Assembly (NCBI RefSeq): GCF_001310275.1
Contig: NZ_LGYZ01000096.1
Location: forward strand, 1 to 45,122
Reading direction: 5' to 3'
Length of the DNA: 45,122 bases
From: Nocardia arizonensis
Lineage (GTDB): Bacteria; Actinomycetota; Actinomycetes; Mycobacteriales; Mycobacteriaceae
Shown piece after piece: positions 24,347 to 32,600 of this stretch. Each line of letters opens with the position of its first letter. Position 1 is the stretch's first letter. The position numbers were made by a program, and so were the translations under genes. The notes under the pieces are model-generated. The model made no database searches, was not told the origin of the DNA, and saw only the letters and a program-made list of their open reading frames with translations.

Positions 24347-25576
24347 ATGGATTACGAATGGTCAGAGGCCGATCTGGCCTTTCGAGACGAGGTGCGGGGC
24401 TTTCTCGAGGAGAAGCTGACGCCCGAACTGCGTCGCGCGGGACGGCTCGCGACGAGCGTCTACCCGGACCACGAAGCCAGCATGGAATGGCAGCGCATCC
24501 TGCACGAACGCGGTTGGGCGGCGCCCGCGTGGCCTGTCGAACACGGCGGCTGCGACTGGACCCTCACCCAGCACTACATCTTCGGCCGCGAATCCATGCT
24601 CGCGGGCGCGCCCACCCTCTCGCCGATGGGCATTCGCATGGTCGCCCCGGCGATCATCGCCTTCGGCACCCCGGAACAGAAGAGCTACTACCTGCCGCGC
24701 ATCCTCACCGGCGAGATCTTCTTCTGCCAGGGCTACTCCGAGCCCGAATCCGGCTCCGACCTCGCCTCGCTGTCCATGTCGGCGGTCGATGACGGTGAAC
24801 ACTTCATCTGCAACGGCTCCAAGATCTGGACCACCCACGCCACCGAGGCGAACTGGATCTTCTGCCTGGTCCGAACCTCGCGCACCGGGAAGAAGCAGCA
24901 GGGCATCACCTTCCTGCTCATCGACATGAACGATCCGGGCATCGAGGTGAGGCCGCTGGTCATGACCTCCGGCGAAGAAGTGCAGAACCAGGTCTTCTTC
25001 GACAATGTGCGGGTTCCCAAGGCCAACGTGCTCGGCCGGATCGACGACGGCTGGACCGTCGCCAAATACCTGCTCGTGCACGAACGCGGCGGTGCGCTCT
25101 CGCCCATGCTCCAGGTGCAGGCGCAGGACATCGCTACCGCGGCGGTCGAACAGACCGGCCCCGACGGCAATCCGCTCATCGATGACCCCGCCTTCTCGGC
25201 GCGCTTGGCCGACGCCAGGATTCGCACCGAAGTGCTCGAAATCCTCGAATACCGAACCCTTGCCGCGATGGCCCAGGGCAAGGACCCCGGCCCGGCCTCC
25301 TCGATGCTGAAGATCCTCGGTACCGAATTGAGCCAGCAGATCACCGAACTCGCGCTCATCGCGGCCGGACCGCGCGGTCGCGTCTACCAGCCGCACGCCA
25401 CCAAACCCGGCGGCCCGGTCACCCAGTACACCCCGCCCGCCGACGGCTACCGCAGCGGCGAGGAATGGCAGGCGGTCGCGCCGCTGCACTACTTCAACGA
25501 TCGCGCGGGCTCGATCTACGCCGGTAGCAACGAAATCCAGCGAAACATTCTCGCCAAGGCAGCATTGGGGCTCTGA
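24347..25576 (+). CDS. Acyl-CoA dehydrogenase, subunit 1 of a pair
   Basis: A 409-residue FAD-dependent acyl-CoA dehydrogenase, starting at ATG 24347 after GGGAGGGGCAG. It shows the N-terminal helical domain (EADLAFRDEVRGFLEEKL), the FAD-binding middle (FCQGYSEPESGSDLASLSM and ICNGSKIWTTHATEANWIFC) and a C-terminal domain with AGSIYAGSNEIQRNILAKAA. In MCAD-type enzymes the catalytic glutamate sits in YEG of this last motif; here it reads YAG, so the base is lacking at that place. It overlaps the second dehydrogenase gene by one base, as in mycobacterial FadE heterodimers of sterol and side-chain catabolism. A palindrome upstream suggests repression. Confidence 0.9.
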   Translation: MDYEWSEADLAFRDEVRGFLEEKLTPELRRAGRLATSVYPDHEASMEWQRILHERGWAAPAWPVEHGGCDWTLTQHYIFGRESMLAGAPTLSPMGIRMVAPAIIAFGTPEQKSYYLPRILTGEIFFCQGYSEPESGSDLASLSMSAVDDGEHFICNGSKIWTTHATEANWIFCLVRTSRTGKKQQGITFLLIDMNDPGIEVRPLVMTSGEEVQNQVFFDNVRVPKANVLGRIDDGWTVAKYLLVHERGGALSPMLQVQAQDIATAAVEQTGPDGNPLIDDPAFSARLADARIRTEVLEILEYRTLAAMAQGKDPGPASSMLKILGTELSQQITELALIAAGPRGRVYQPHATKPGGPVTQYTPPADGYRSGEEWQAVAPLHYFNDRAGSIYAGSNEIQRNILAKAALGL

Positions 25577-26724
25577 TGGACTTCACATTCACCGAGGAGC
25601 AACGGCTCCTGCGCGACGCGATCGCGAGTTTCCTGCGCGGGCGTTACGACCTCGAGAAGAGCCGTACCGCGGCCAAGACCGCACCGGGTTGGCAACCCGC
25701 GATCTGGCGCGGATTCGCCGACGAACTGGGCATTCTCGGCGCGACCCTGCCCGAACGGGTCGACGGCATGGGCGGCGGCGCGATCGAATTGATGATCATC
25801 GCGGAGGAACTCGGCTACGCGCTGGTCGTCGAGCCGTTCGTGGACACCGTCGTGATCGGCGGCGGACTACTCGACCGCTCCGGCGGTGACCGGGCCGACG
25901 CGGTGCTGAGCGATATCGTCGCGGGCAGCGCGCGCATCGCCTTCGCCGCGCTGGAACCGACCTCCGGGCAGACGATGCACGACGTCGGCACCACCGCCCG
26001 CCGCGACGGTGACGACTGGGTACTCGACGGCGCCAAGATCGTGGTGACCAGCGTGCCGCTGGCCACCCACCTCGTCATCTCGGCGCGGACCTCCGGCACT
26101 CGCCGCGACAAGTCCGGGATCTCGCTGTTCCTGCTCGAACTCGACCCGAACAGCCCGCCCGCGGGCATGCGCGTCGACTCCTACCGGACCATCGACGACC
26201 GGCTCGGCGCCGACCTCACCTTCGACGGAATGCGCCTGCCCGGCGAGGCACTGCTCGGCGTCGAGGGCGCGGCCTGGGACACCATCGACGCGACCATGGA
26301 CGACGCCATCGCCGCCACCGCCGCCGAAGCGGTCGGCTGTATGCGCAAGGTGCTCGCCGACACCGTCGAATACACCAAACAGCGCCAACAGTTCGGCGTC
26401 CCCATCGGCAGCTTCCAGGTGCTGCAACACCGCATGGTCGACATGTACATGGAACTCGAACAGGCCATCGCCGCAACCTATCTCGCGATCCACTCGCTCG
26501 CCGCCGAGCCGTCGGCCCGAGCCCGCTCGATCTCCGCCGCCAAGGTCACCATCGCCCGCGCCGCCCGCTTCATCGGCCAGAACGCGGTCCAACTGCACGG
26601 CGCCATGGGCATGACCGAAGAACTGGCCATCGGCCACTACTTCAAACGCCTGACAGCTCTCGAAAACGAATTCGGCTCCACCGACTTCCACCTGTCACGC
26701 TACGCATCCCTCACCCGCCCCTGA
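25576..26724 (+). CDS. Acyl-CoA dehydrogenase, subunit 2 of a pair
   Basis: A 382-residue acyl-CoA dehydrogenase-like protein whose ATG overlaps the stop of the first subunit (TGATGG), so the two are translationally coupled. It has the N-terminal domain (FTEEQRLLRDAIASFLRGRY), a middle beta domain (DDWVLDGAKIVVTSVPLATH), and a C-terminal region with TVEYTKQRQQFGVPIGSFQV, then QLHGAMGMTEELAIGHYFKR. The conserved arginine-containing KQRQQFG and the HGAMGMTEE motif are typical of FadE partners forming alpha2beta2 complexes. Substrate is probably a branched, short-chain or steroid-side-chain acyl-CoA, by family analogy. A perfect hairpin terminator follows. Confidence 0.9.
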   Translation: MDFTFTEEQRLLRDAIASFLRGRYDLEKSRTAAKTAPGWQPAIWRGFADELGILGATLPERVDGMGGGAIELMIIAEELGYALVVEPFVDTVVIGGGLLDRSGGDRADAVLSDIVAGSARIAFAALEPTSGQTMHDVGTTARRDGDDWVLDGAKIVVTSVPLATHLVISARTSGTRRDKSGISLFLLELDPNSPPAGMRVDSYRTIDDRLGADLTFDGMRLPGEALLGVEGAAWDTIDATMDDAIAATAAEAVGCMRKVLADTVEYTKQRQQFGVPIGSFQVLQHRMVDMYMELEQAIAATYLAIHSLAAEPSARARSISAAKVTIARAARFIGQNAVQLHGAMGMTEELAIGHYFKRLTALENEFGSTDFHLSRYASLTRP

Positions 26725-26755
26725 CCCATCTCACCCGACCCTGAACGTCGAACCG

Positions 26756-26784
26756 GACACGAGCGGATCGCTTCCGCTCGTGTC
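26756..26784. terminator. Bidirectional terminator between FadE pair and second toxin cassette
   Basis: A perfect 12 bp inverted repeat, GACACGAGCGGA (26756-26767) and TCCGCTCGTGTC (26773-26784), with a 5-base loop. It lies 31 bp after the plus-strand stop at 26724 and 8 bp beyond the minus-strand stop at 26793. It can serve both transcripts. Confidence 0.75.
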
Positions 26785-26792
26785 GCGGACCG

Positions 26793-27233
26793 TCACACCT
26801 CGAGCGCTTCCTCGACCGCGGCGGTCATCGAAGTGAGCGCGGCGGTGATTTCGTCCGCGTTGAAGCCGGTGCGGTAACGAGCTTCCAGGCTTCCCAGCTT
26901 TTCCCATGTCGCAGCGAGAAGGACGGGCCAAAGTTTACAGATGTACGTCGGAATATGTCGCACCGCCTCCTCGTTCGCCCGCAGGGTTTTTACCTGAGAG
27001 TTGGGTGTGTCGGTTTCCCCCTCGCCGACTCTGATCCTGATTCGAGCCTGTGGTTCCACATCTCTGGGAACAGATTTCACCAGCGCGTACAGCAATGTGT
27101 CGACATCGCGAGTCCAGCCTTGTTCGACCATGAAATCCCTATTGACGTTTGCCATCTGGCGTGTCAACTGCCTGATGACCTCAAAATGGTCTCCCTCAAT
27201 TATGAACTCGCCTGCGGATTGGCTTTCGCTCAC
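26793..27233 (-). CDS. Putative immunity protein of the second toxin cassette
   Basis: A 146-residue soluble protein starting at GTG 27233 behind AAAGAGGAAC. It starts 16 bp after the stop of the WXG-associated toxin on the same strand, the usual immunity position. Visible sequence is IIEGDHFEVIRQLTRQMANV, TLLYALVKSVPRDVEP and HIPTYICKLWPVLLAATWEK, with a mix of helices and two strands. The family is not recognised. Local base composition is lower in GC than the neighbouring dehydrogenases, in keeping with horizontally moving toxin-immunity genes. The immunity role is inferred from position. Confidence 0.65.
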   Translation of the reverse strand: MSESQSAGEFIIEGDHFEVIRQLTRQMANVNRDFMVEQGWTRDVDTLLYALVKSVPRDVEPQARIRIRVGEGETDTPNSQVKTLRANEEAVRHIPTYICKLWPVLLAATWEKLGSLEARYRTGFNADEITAALTSMTAAVEEALEV

Positions 27234-27249
27234 CTGTTCCTCTTTCGCA

Positions 27250-28554
27250 TCATCTCAATCCGTCGAATGCCTCACGGCCATCGTCCGGAGTGAATACTGT
27301 TCCACCATTTTCGTCTTCTACAATGAGAGCACGCTTCACGGGATCCCAATAGCCGACGCGGCCATTGGCGAGGTCATGTCGCTGCTCGGTCGGAATTTCG
27401 CCATCGAGAACCTTGCGAACATATTCGGCCAGATCAGCGGGTGCTACGCCGGCGACGTAGTGTGAGCCATCGCCCTGCTCGGCTCTTCCATTCGCGTGAT
27501 CGGCGATCCTTTGGGCGATCTCTTGGGTGATCGGATCGTCGCCTCCGAGAGTGGGGTGCGCCCCGCTGCTGTCGTCATCGATGGTCGTGATCAGGATTGC
27601 CAGCCCGGCGATCGTCGCCAAACCGCCCGTCACGAGTACCGCTGTGGTGAAGGTGATTCCGCTGAGTCCCGTGAAGAACGAACCGATCGCGCCTGCGACG
27701 GCCGCGGCGGCGGTGTCGAGTGTGGCGCCCTCCAAAGTCATCATTCGCGGGTTGCGAAGCCAGACAACGGATACCGCGATCACGACAGAAGCGCCGACCA
27801 CGACGGCGGTGAACCGGTTGTCGATGTCGGAACGCATCGCGGCGAGTGCGACATGGTGATCAGCGGTGGCGTCGGCCATGTCGTTCGCGGCCAAGCGGAT
27901 TTCGTCCGCGCTCGTCGCCAGCGTGCGAAGGTGTTCGGCCAGATACGGGATATCGGGCGGCATGTCGGATCGGTAACCGCGTTCCAAGCCGTCGGCGACC
28001 AAACGCAGCCGAGATCGTGCGCCGAAGACCGTGTTGTCGGTGGCGAAGGTTTTCCAGGCATTCGCCATACGATCCAACTTGTCGGTGTCGCCGTCCGGAA
28101 TCTCACCGCCGGCGATTCGGGACGTGACTCTGTCGTAGAGATCTGGGAATTCGGATTCGAGCCCACGGCTATTGGTGTGCGAAGAGGCCACACCGAGAAC
28201 GACATCGGACCCGTAGGGCAATTCGGAGGGGACCGTGCGCGGAAGGTCCGGGGCGGCACCTTTGTTCGGCTTGCGATTCGCCCTGTAGTTGGAGACCTCC
28301 CAGTTGTAGCCGGCCGCGGTCAGGATGTCGCCGAAATGGACCAGTGTCCGAGCGAAATTCGTCGCGACCAGTGCGAAAGCGCCCGCGCGCTCATCGTAGC
28401 TCTTGGCCCACGCCTTGACGGCTTGATAGCTTCCCGCCATCCCGCCGGTTTCCAGCAGCACAGTCTGCAAGGGGTTGTAGACGGCCTGGAATTCCTTGGA
28501 TATTGTGTAACACTCGTTTGCTGCGGTGTAATACGAGTGCGGTGCGATGATCAC
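27250..28554 (-). CDS. Type VII-associated polymorphic toxin with novel C-terminal domain
   Basis: A 434-residue protein from GTG 28554, placed 4 bp after the stop of a WXG100 gene. Residues about 1-100 are helical export-type sequence. A long helical middle follows (LRLVADGLERGYRSDM and LAEHLRTLATSADEIRLAAN), then hydrophobic segments (TAVVVGASVVIAVSVVWL and TTAVLVTGGLATIAGLAILI). The C-terminal 90 residues form a compact module: HYVAGVAPADLAEYVRKVLD, NGRVGYWDPVKRALIV and GGTVFTPDDGREAFDGL. I recognise this ending as one seen at the C-termini of other polymorphic toxins but cannot name its activity. The membrane segments could help cross the target membrane or anchor the toxin. Confidence 0.7.
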   Translation of the reverse strand: MIIAPHSYYTAANECYTISKEFQAVYNPLQTVLLETGGMAGSYQAVKAWAKSYDERAGAFALVATNFARTLVHFGDILTAAGYNWEVSNYRANRKPNKGAAPDLPRTVPSELPYGSDVVLGVASSHTNSRGLESEFPDLYDRVTSRIAGGEIPDGDTDKLDRMANAWKTFATDNTVFGARSRLRLVADGLERGYRSDMPPDIPYLAEHLRTLATSADEIRLAANDMADATADHHVALAAMRSDIDNRFTAVVVGASVVIAVSVVWLRNPRMMTLEGATLDTAAAAVAGAIGSFFTGLSGITFTTAVLVTGGLATIAGLAILITTIDDDSSGAHPTLGGDDPITQEIAQRIADHANGRAEQGDGSHYVAGVAPADLAEYVRKVLDGEIPTEQRHDLANGRVGYWDPVKRALIVEDENGGTVFTPDDGREAFDGLR

Positions 28555-28558
28555 CGAT

Positions 28559-28858
28559 TCAGCCCCTGGCCATCCGCACATTCATCTCTTGTGCATCGGT
28601 GTAGGCGGCGTGGGCGGTCTTCGCCGCCTGCTGCATCTGCGTCAGCCCCTCCAGCAACTCGCGCGCCCCGGTCATCCACTCTTCATGGGTGACGTTGTAC
28701 GCGGCGGCCGCCGCACCCGTCCATTCGCCGCTCTGCATCAGCGTCGAGACGCGGGCGCCCAGCTCGTCCAGATGATCGGACACGAAGCCGATCAATCCGG
28801 TCAATCGGCCCACGACCTGGTCCAGATGATCGACGTCGACCGAGAATTCCGCGGTCAC
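28559..28858 (-). CDS. WXG100 protein, second subunit (cassette 2)
   Basis: A 99-residue helical protein from GTG 28858 that overlaps the preceding gene by three bases (GTGA junction). It has a W46-T-G48 turn between two helices (VDHLDQVVGRLTGLIGFVSD and ARELLEGLTQMQQAAKTAHA) and ends NVRMARG. No YxxxD/E signal is seen. It matches the WXG100 gene at 2250-2537 in position, length and tail. It probably pairs with the product of the preceding gene and helps export the toxin that follows 4 bp later. Confidence 0.85.
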   Translation of the reverse strand: MTAEFSVDVDHLDQVVGRLTGLIGFVSDHLDELGARVSTLMQSGEWTGAAAAAYNVTHEEWMTGARELLEGLTQMQQAAKTAHAAYTDAQEMNVRMARG

Positions 28859-29196
28859 AGCAGGTCGGGAAGGTCGAGGCTCGCGTAGCCCATCGTGCTC
28901 GCGTTGGACTCGTCGCGTCGCTGATAGGTCTGAGCGGTGATGCCCAACTTCTCCGCCAACCCGGCAAGCGCCTCGACAATCTTGACCCCGCCGCTGTACG
29001 CCTCCGACCAACCCGTCTCGAATTCGTCCGCGGCCGTCCCCGTCCAGCTGCCGCCTGTCAATGCCGACACTTCCGTACTCGCCGAATCCAACGCGGTGCG
29101 CAATGCCTCCGCGACGCCGAAAACATACCTGCCGACATCCCGTACCCCATCCGGGACCACGTTCAGTGACAGGCCCTCTCCCCCAACCATATTCAT
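28855..29196 (-). CDS. WXG100 protein, first subunit with export signal (cassette 2)
   Basis: A 113-residue protein (ATG 29196) or 111 residues (ATG 29190). It has W51-T-G53 in LTGGSWTGTAADEFE. The tail holds Y91-Q-R-R-D95, a YxxxD/E type VII export signal, and ends YASLDLPDLL, nearly the same ending (SLDLPD) as the first subunit of cassette 1. Possible leaderless expression from TAATAT just upstream favours ATG 29190. It heads the minus-strand cassette of four genes. Confidence 0.85.
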   Translation of the reverse strand: MNMVGGEGLSLNVVPDGVRDVGRYVFGVAEALRTALDSASTEVSALTGGSWTGTAADEFETGWSEAYSGGVKIVEALAGLAEKLGITAQTYQRRDESNASTMGYASLDLPDLL

Positions 29197-29203
29197 GATA
29201 TTA
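29191..29203 (-). promoter_or_regulatory. Candidate -10 box for leaderless start of cassette 2
   Basis: On the minus strand TAATAT (29203-29198) lies seven bases before ATG 29190. That matches the distance from a -10 box to the transcription start, and no ribosome site is present. A leaderless mRNA starting at the A of ATG 29190 is plausible, as is common in actinobacteria. The -35 region is not clear. Confidence 0.4.
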
Positions 29204-29547
29204 AGCTACCGGCCCGGTTGTCTTCGGTCCAGATCGAACCAGCTCGACGAGGCTACTCGGGCGACCCATTCCCTTGGCGCCGAACCTGTGGCCCGTGTCC
29301 GTCCCAGACGAGCCACGCGTCCTTCGGCGCGGACTTTTCGCCGGTCCGGTTGCCATGAGCACCGCTCTGTCGTCGGTGGTGTCCGGTCGAGCGCGGGCGT
29401 GCTGTGTGGGGGCGCCTCCGAAGGTGGCGTGAACGGCATTCGTCGGCGCTGAGGGCGGAAATGCGGGCGGCGGCGATTCGCGGTTGGGTCGGGTGCTTCG
29501 GCGGCGGATCAGGGGCTGCTTTCGAAGGATTGCGTTCGGGTGGAAAG
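29204..29547. other. Intergenic region, no gene seen
   Basis: This 344 bp gap between cassette 2 and the reductase terminator has only short, arginine-rich chance frames on both strands. It should contain the upstream part of the cassette 2 promoter. Confidence 0.5.
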
Positions 29548-29584
29548 AACCGAGCCCGGGTCCGCGAGGGACCCGGGCTCGGTT
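29548..29584 (-). terminator. Terminator of the iron-sulfur reductase gene
   Basis: A perfect 16 bp inverted repeat (29548-29563 and 29569-29584, arm AACCGAGCCCGGGTCC) with a 5-base loop, 16 bp past the minus-strand stop at 29601. On the minus strand it is followed by CTTTCC, a short U-rich end. Confidence 0.8.
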
Positions 29585-29600
29585 GCCCTGTCGAGGGAGG

Positions 29601-32600
29601 TCAGCTTCGGCGGCCGGGGGCCTTGGCGCCCGACTTGAAGCCGAGTCCGCCCGGTTTGGCGGTCGGCGGGGCTATGGGCTGTGCGCCGTTGTCGGTTCCG
29701 TTGCTGCCGTTCGACTCCGCGGCGGGTTGTGCCTCGACAGTTGCTTGCGCGGGTGCCGATTCGGCCGGAGCCGCGTCCGCCTGCGCGGATTCGGCCGCGG
29801 TGGGGACCTTGGCGCCCGGAGCCTTCGCGCCGGGTCGCTTGAAGCCGGACTTCATGGCCAGGCCCTTGGCGGCGACCGTCGGCTTGACCTCGGCGGGGGC
29901 CGATGCCGGTGCGGCGACGGTCGATTCCGCCTCGGCGGCCGGCGCCGACTGCGCGGTGGCCGCCGGTTCGGCCGGGGCCGAGTCCGCGGGCGGGGCGGGG
30001 GCCTTGGCATCCGCGACCTTCGCGCCGGGTCGCTTGAAGCCGGACTTCATGGCCAGGCCCTTGGCGGCGACCGTTGGCTTGACCTCGGCCTCGGTGGCTT
30101 CGGTGGCCGGGGCTTCCGCCGCGGGTGCGGCTTCGGTCCGGGCGGCGGATGCGGCGGCGGGCTTGGCGCCGGGGGCCTTCGCACCGCCCTTCATACCGAG
30201 GCCCTTGACCGGTGCGGCAGGGCTTTCGGCGGCTTCGGCGGGAGCGCTTTCGGCGGCCTGCGCCTTCGCGCCGGGCGCTTTGGCCGCGCCCTTCATGCCG
30301 AGTCCGCCGCCGGGCGCTTTGGCCGCGCCCTTCATGCCGAGACCCTTCGCGGGTGCGGCGGCCGGCGCGGTCTCTTCGGCGGGTTCGGCCTTGGCGCCGG
30401 GTGCCTTGGCCGCGCCCTTCATGCCGAGTCCGCCGCCGGGCGCTTTGCCGCCGCCCTTCATGGCCAGACCGCCGCCCGCGGGCGCCGCCTTGGCGGGCTC
30501 GGGGGTTTCGGCCTTCGCGGCGACCGGTTCGGGCTCGGGTTCCGGCTCGGGTTCGGCCTTGGGCTCCTGGACGACGACCAGGTTCTCCGACAGCTTCGCC
30601 GGTTCGACCCGCTCGATGGCCTCGAGCATGAGCTGCGCGACGTCGATGACCTCGACGCCCTCACCCTCGCCCTTCTCCTGGCGCGCGGTGACACCGTCGG
30701 TGAGCATCACGCGACAGAACGGGCAGCCGGTGGCGATCTTGCCGGGCGCCTCGGCCGATGCGCCGTTGGAACCCGACAGGGTGCTCAGGCCCTCGTCGAC
30801 GCGGTCGATATTGATGCGCTTGCCGAGTTGCTCCTCCATCCACATGCGCGCGCCGCCCGCGCCGCAGCACATGGAGCGTTCGCCGTGGCGGGGCATCTCC
30901 ACCAGCTTGGAACCCGAGGCGGCCATCAATTCGCGCGGTGCGTTGTACACCTTGTTGTGGCGGCCCAGGTAGCAGGGATCGTGGTAGGTGACGTTCTGCG
31001 ACACCGAGGCCACCGGAATCAGTTTCTTCTGCCGCACAAGGCGATTGAGCAGCTGGGTGTGGTGCACGACCTCGTAGTTGCCGCCCACCTGCGGGTACTC
31101 GTTGTTGAGCGCGTTGAAGCAGTGCGCGCAGGTGACGACGATCTTCTTCTTGCTCTGCTCGACGCCGTCGAACACCGAGTTGAGCACCTCGATGTTCTGC
31201 GCTGCCAGCTGCTGGAACAGGAATTCGTTGCCCGCGCGTCGCGCCGAGTCGCCGGTGCAGGTCTCCTCCTGGCCGAGCACCATGAACTTCACGCCCGCGG
31301 TGGCGAGCAGTTCGGCCACGGCCTTGGTGGTCTTCTTGGCGCGGTCCTCGTATGCTCCCGCGCAGCCGACCCAGAACAGGTATTCGTAGCCGTCGAAGGT
31401 CTCCGCTTCCCGGCCGAAGACCGGGATCTCGAAGTCCATCTCGTTGATCCAGTTGAGGCGGTCCTTGGCGTTCTGACCCCAGGGATTGCCCTTGTTCTCC
31501 AGGTTCTTGAACAGACCCGCGAGCTCGGAGGGGAACTCCGATTCGATGAGCACCTGGTAGCGGCGCATGTCGATGATGTGGTCGACGTGTTCGATGTCGA
31601 CCGGGCACTGTTCCACGCAGGCGCCGCAGGTGGTGCAACTCCACAGCACCTCGGGATCGATGATGCCGTTCACGTCCTCGCCGCCGACCAGCGGACGGTC
31701 CGCTTCGGCGCGCGCGGCCTCCGAGACGCGGGCGAGCTTCTTCTCGTCCGGGTTGCCCTCGGCGTCGACCAGGCCGATCTCGTCGCCGCCCATGTCCTTG
31801 CGGCCACCCGCGAGCAGATACGGCGCCTTGGCGTAGCCGTGGTCGCGCAGCGACATGATGAGCAGCTTGGGCGAGAGCGGCTTTCCGGTGTTCCAGGCCG
31901 GGCACTGCGACTGGCAGCGACCGCATTCGGTGCAGGTGGTGAAGTCGAGGATGCCCTTCCAGGAGAAGTCCTCGAACTTGCCCGCGCCGAGGGTGTCGGT
32001 GTCGGGGTCGACATTTTCCATGTCGAGCGCCTTGCCGTTGGACATCATCGGCTTGGCGGTGCCGAGTGCGACGCCGCCGTTGTCCTCGCGCTTGAAGTAG
32101 ATGTTGGGGAAGGCCGCGAAGCGGTGCCAGGCCACACCCCAGGTCAGGTTCCGGCCGACCAGCAGCAGGAACAGGCTGCCCGACATCAGCTTGACGAAGG
32201 CGAAGACCGAGATCAGCACGGCGCTCTCGGGCAGCGACTTGGCGACCTGCATGGTGAAGAAGTCGGTGGTGGCGTCGGAGTGGTGGTAGGTGGCGATCTT
32301 GCCCGCCTTCACCAGGATCATGCCGAGACCCTCGAGGAGCACGATCGACTCGATCACATAGGCCGGACCGAATCGGGATCCGCTGAACCGCGACAGACGC
32401 TCCGGCACCCGGGGGTGGTTGAGCTGGCGAATGACGATCAGCGTCAGGATGCCGACGACGGTGCCGATACCGAGGATCTCGTCCCACAGGTGGTAGATCG
32501 CCCAGTTGCCGAAGATCGGCCAGTGGAATTGCGGATCGAAGGTCTGACCGTATGCCTCGAAGAACAGGATGAAGCCGCCGAGGAAGCCGATCATCACCAG

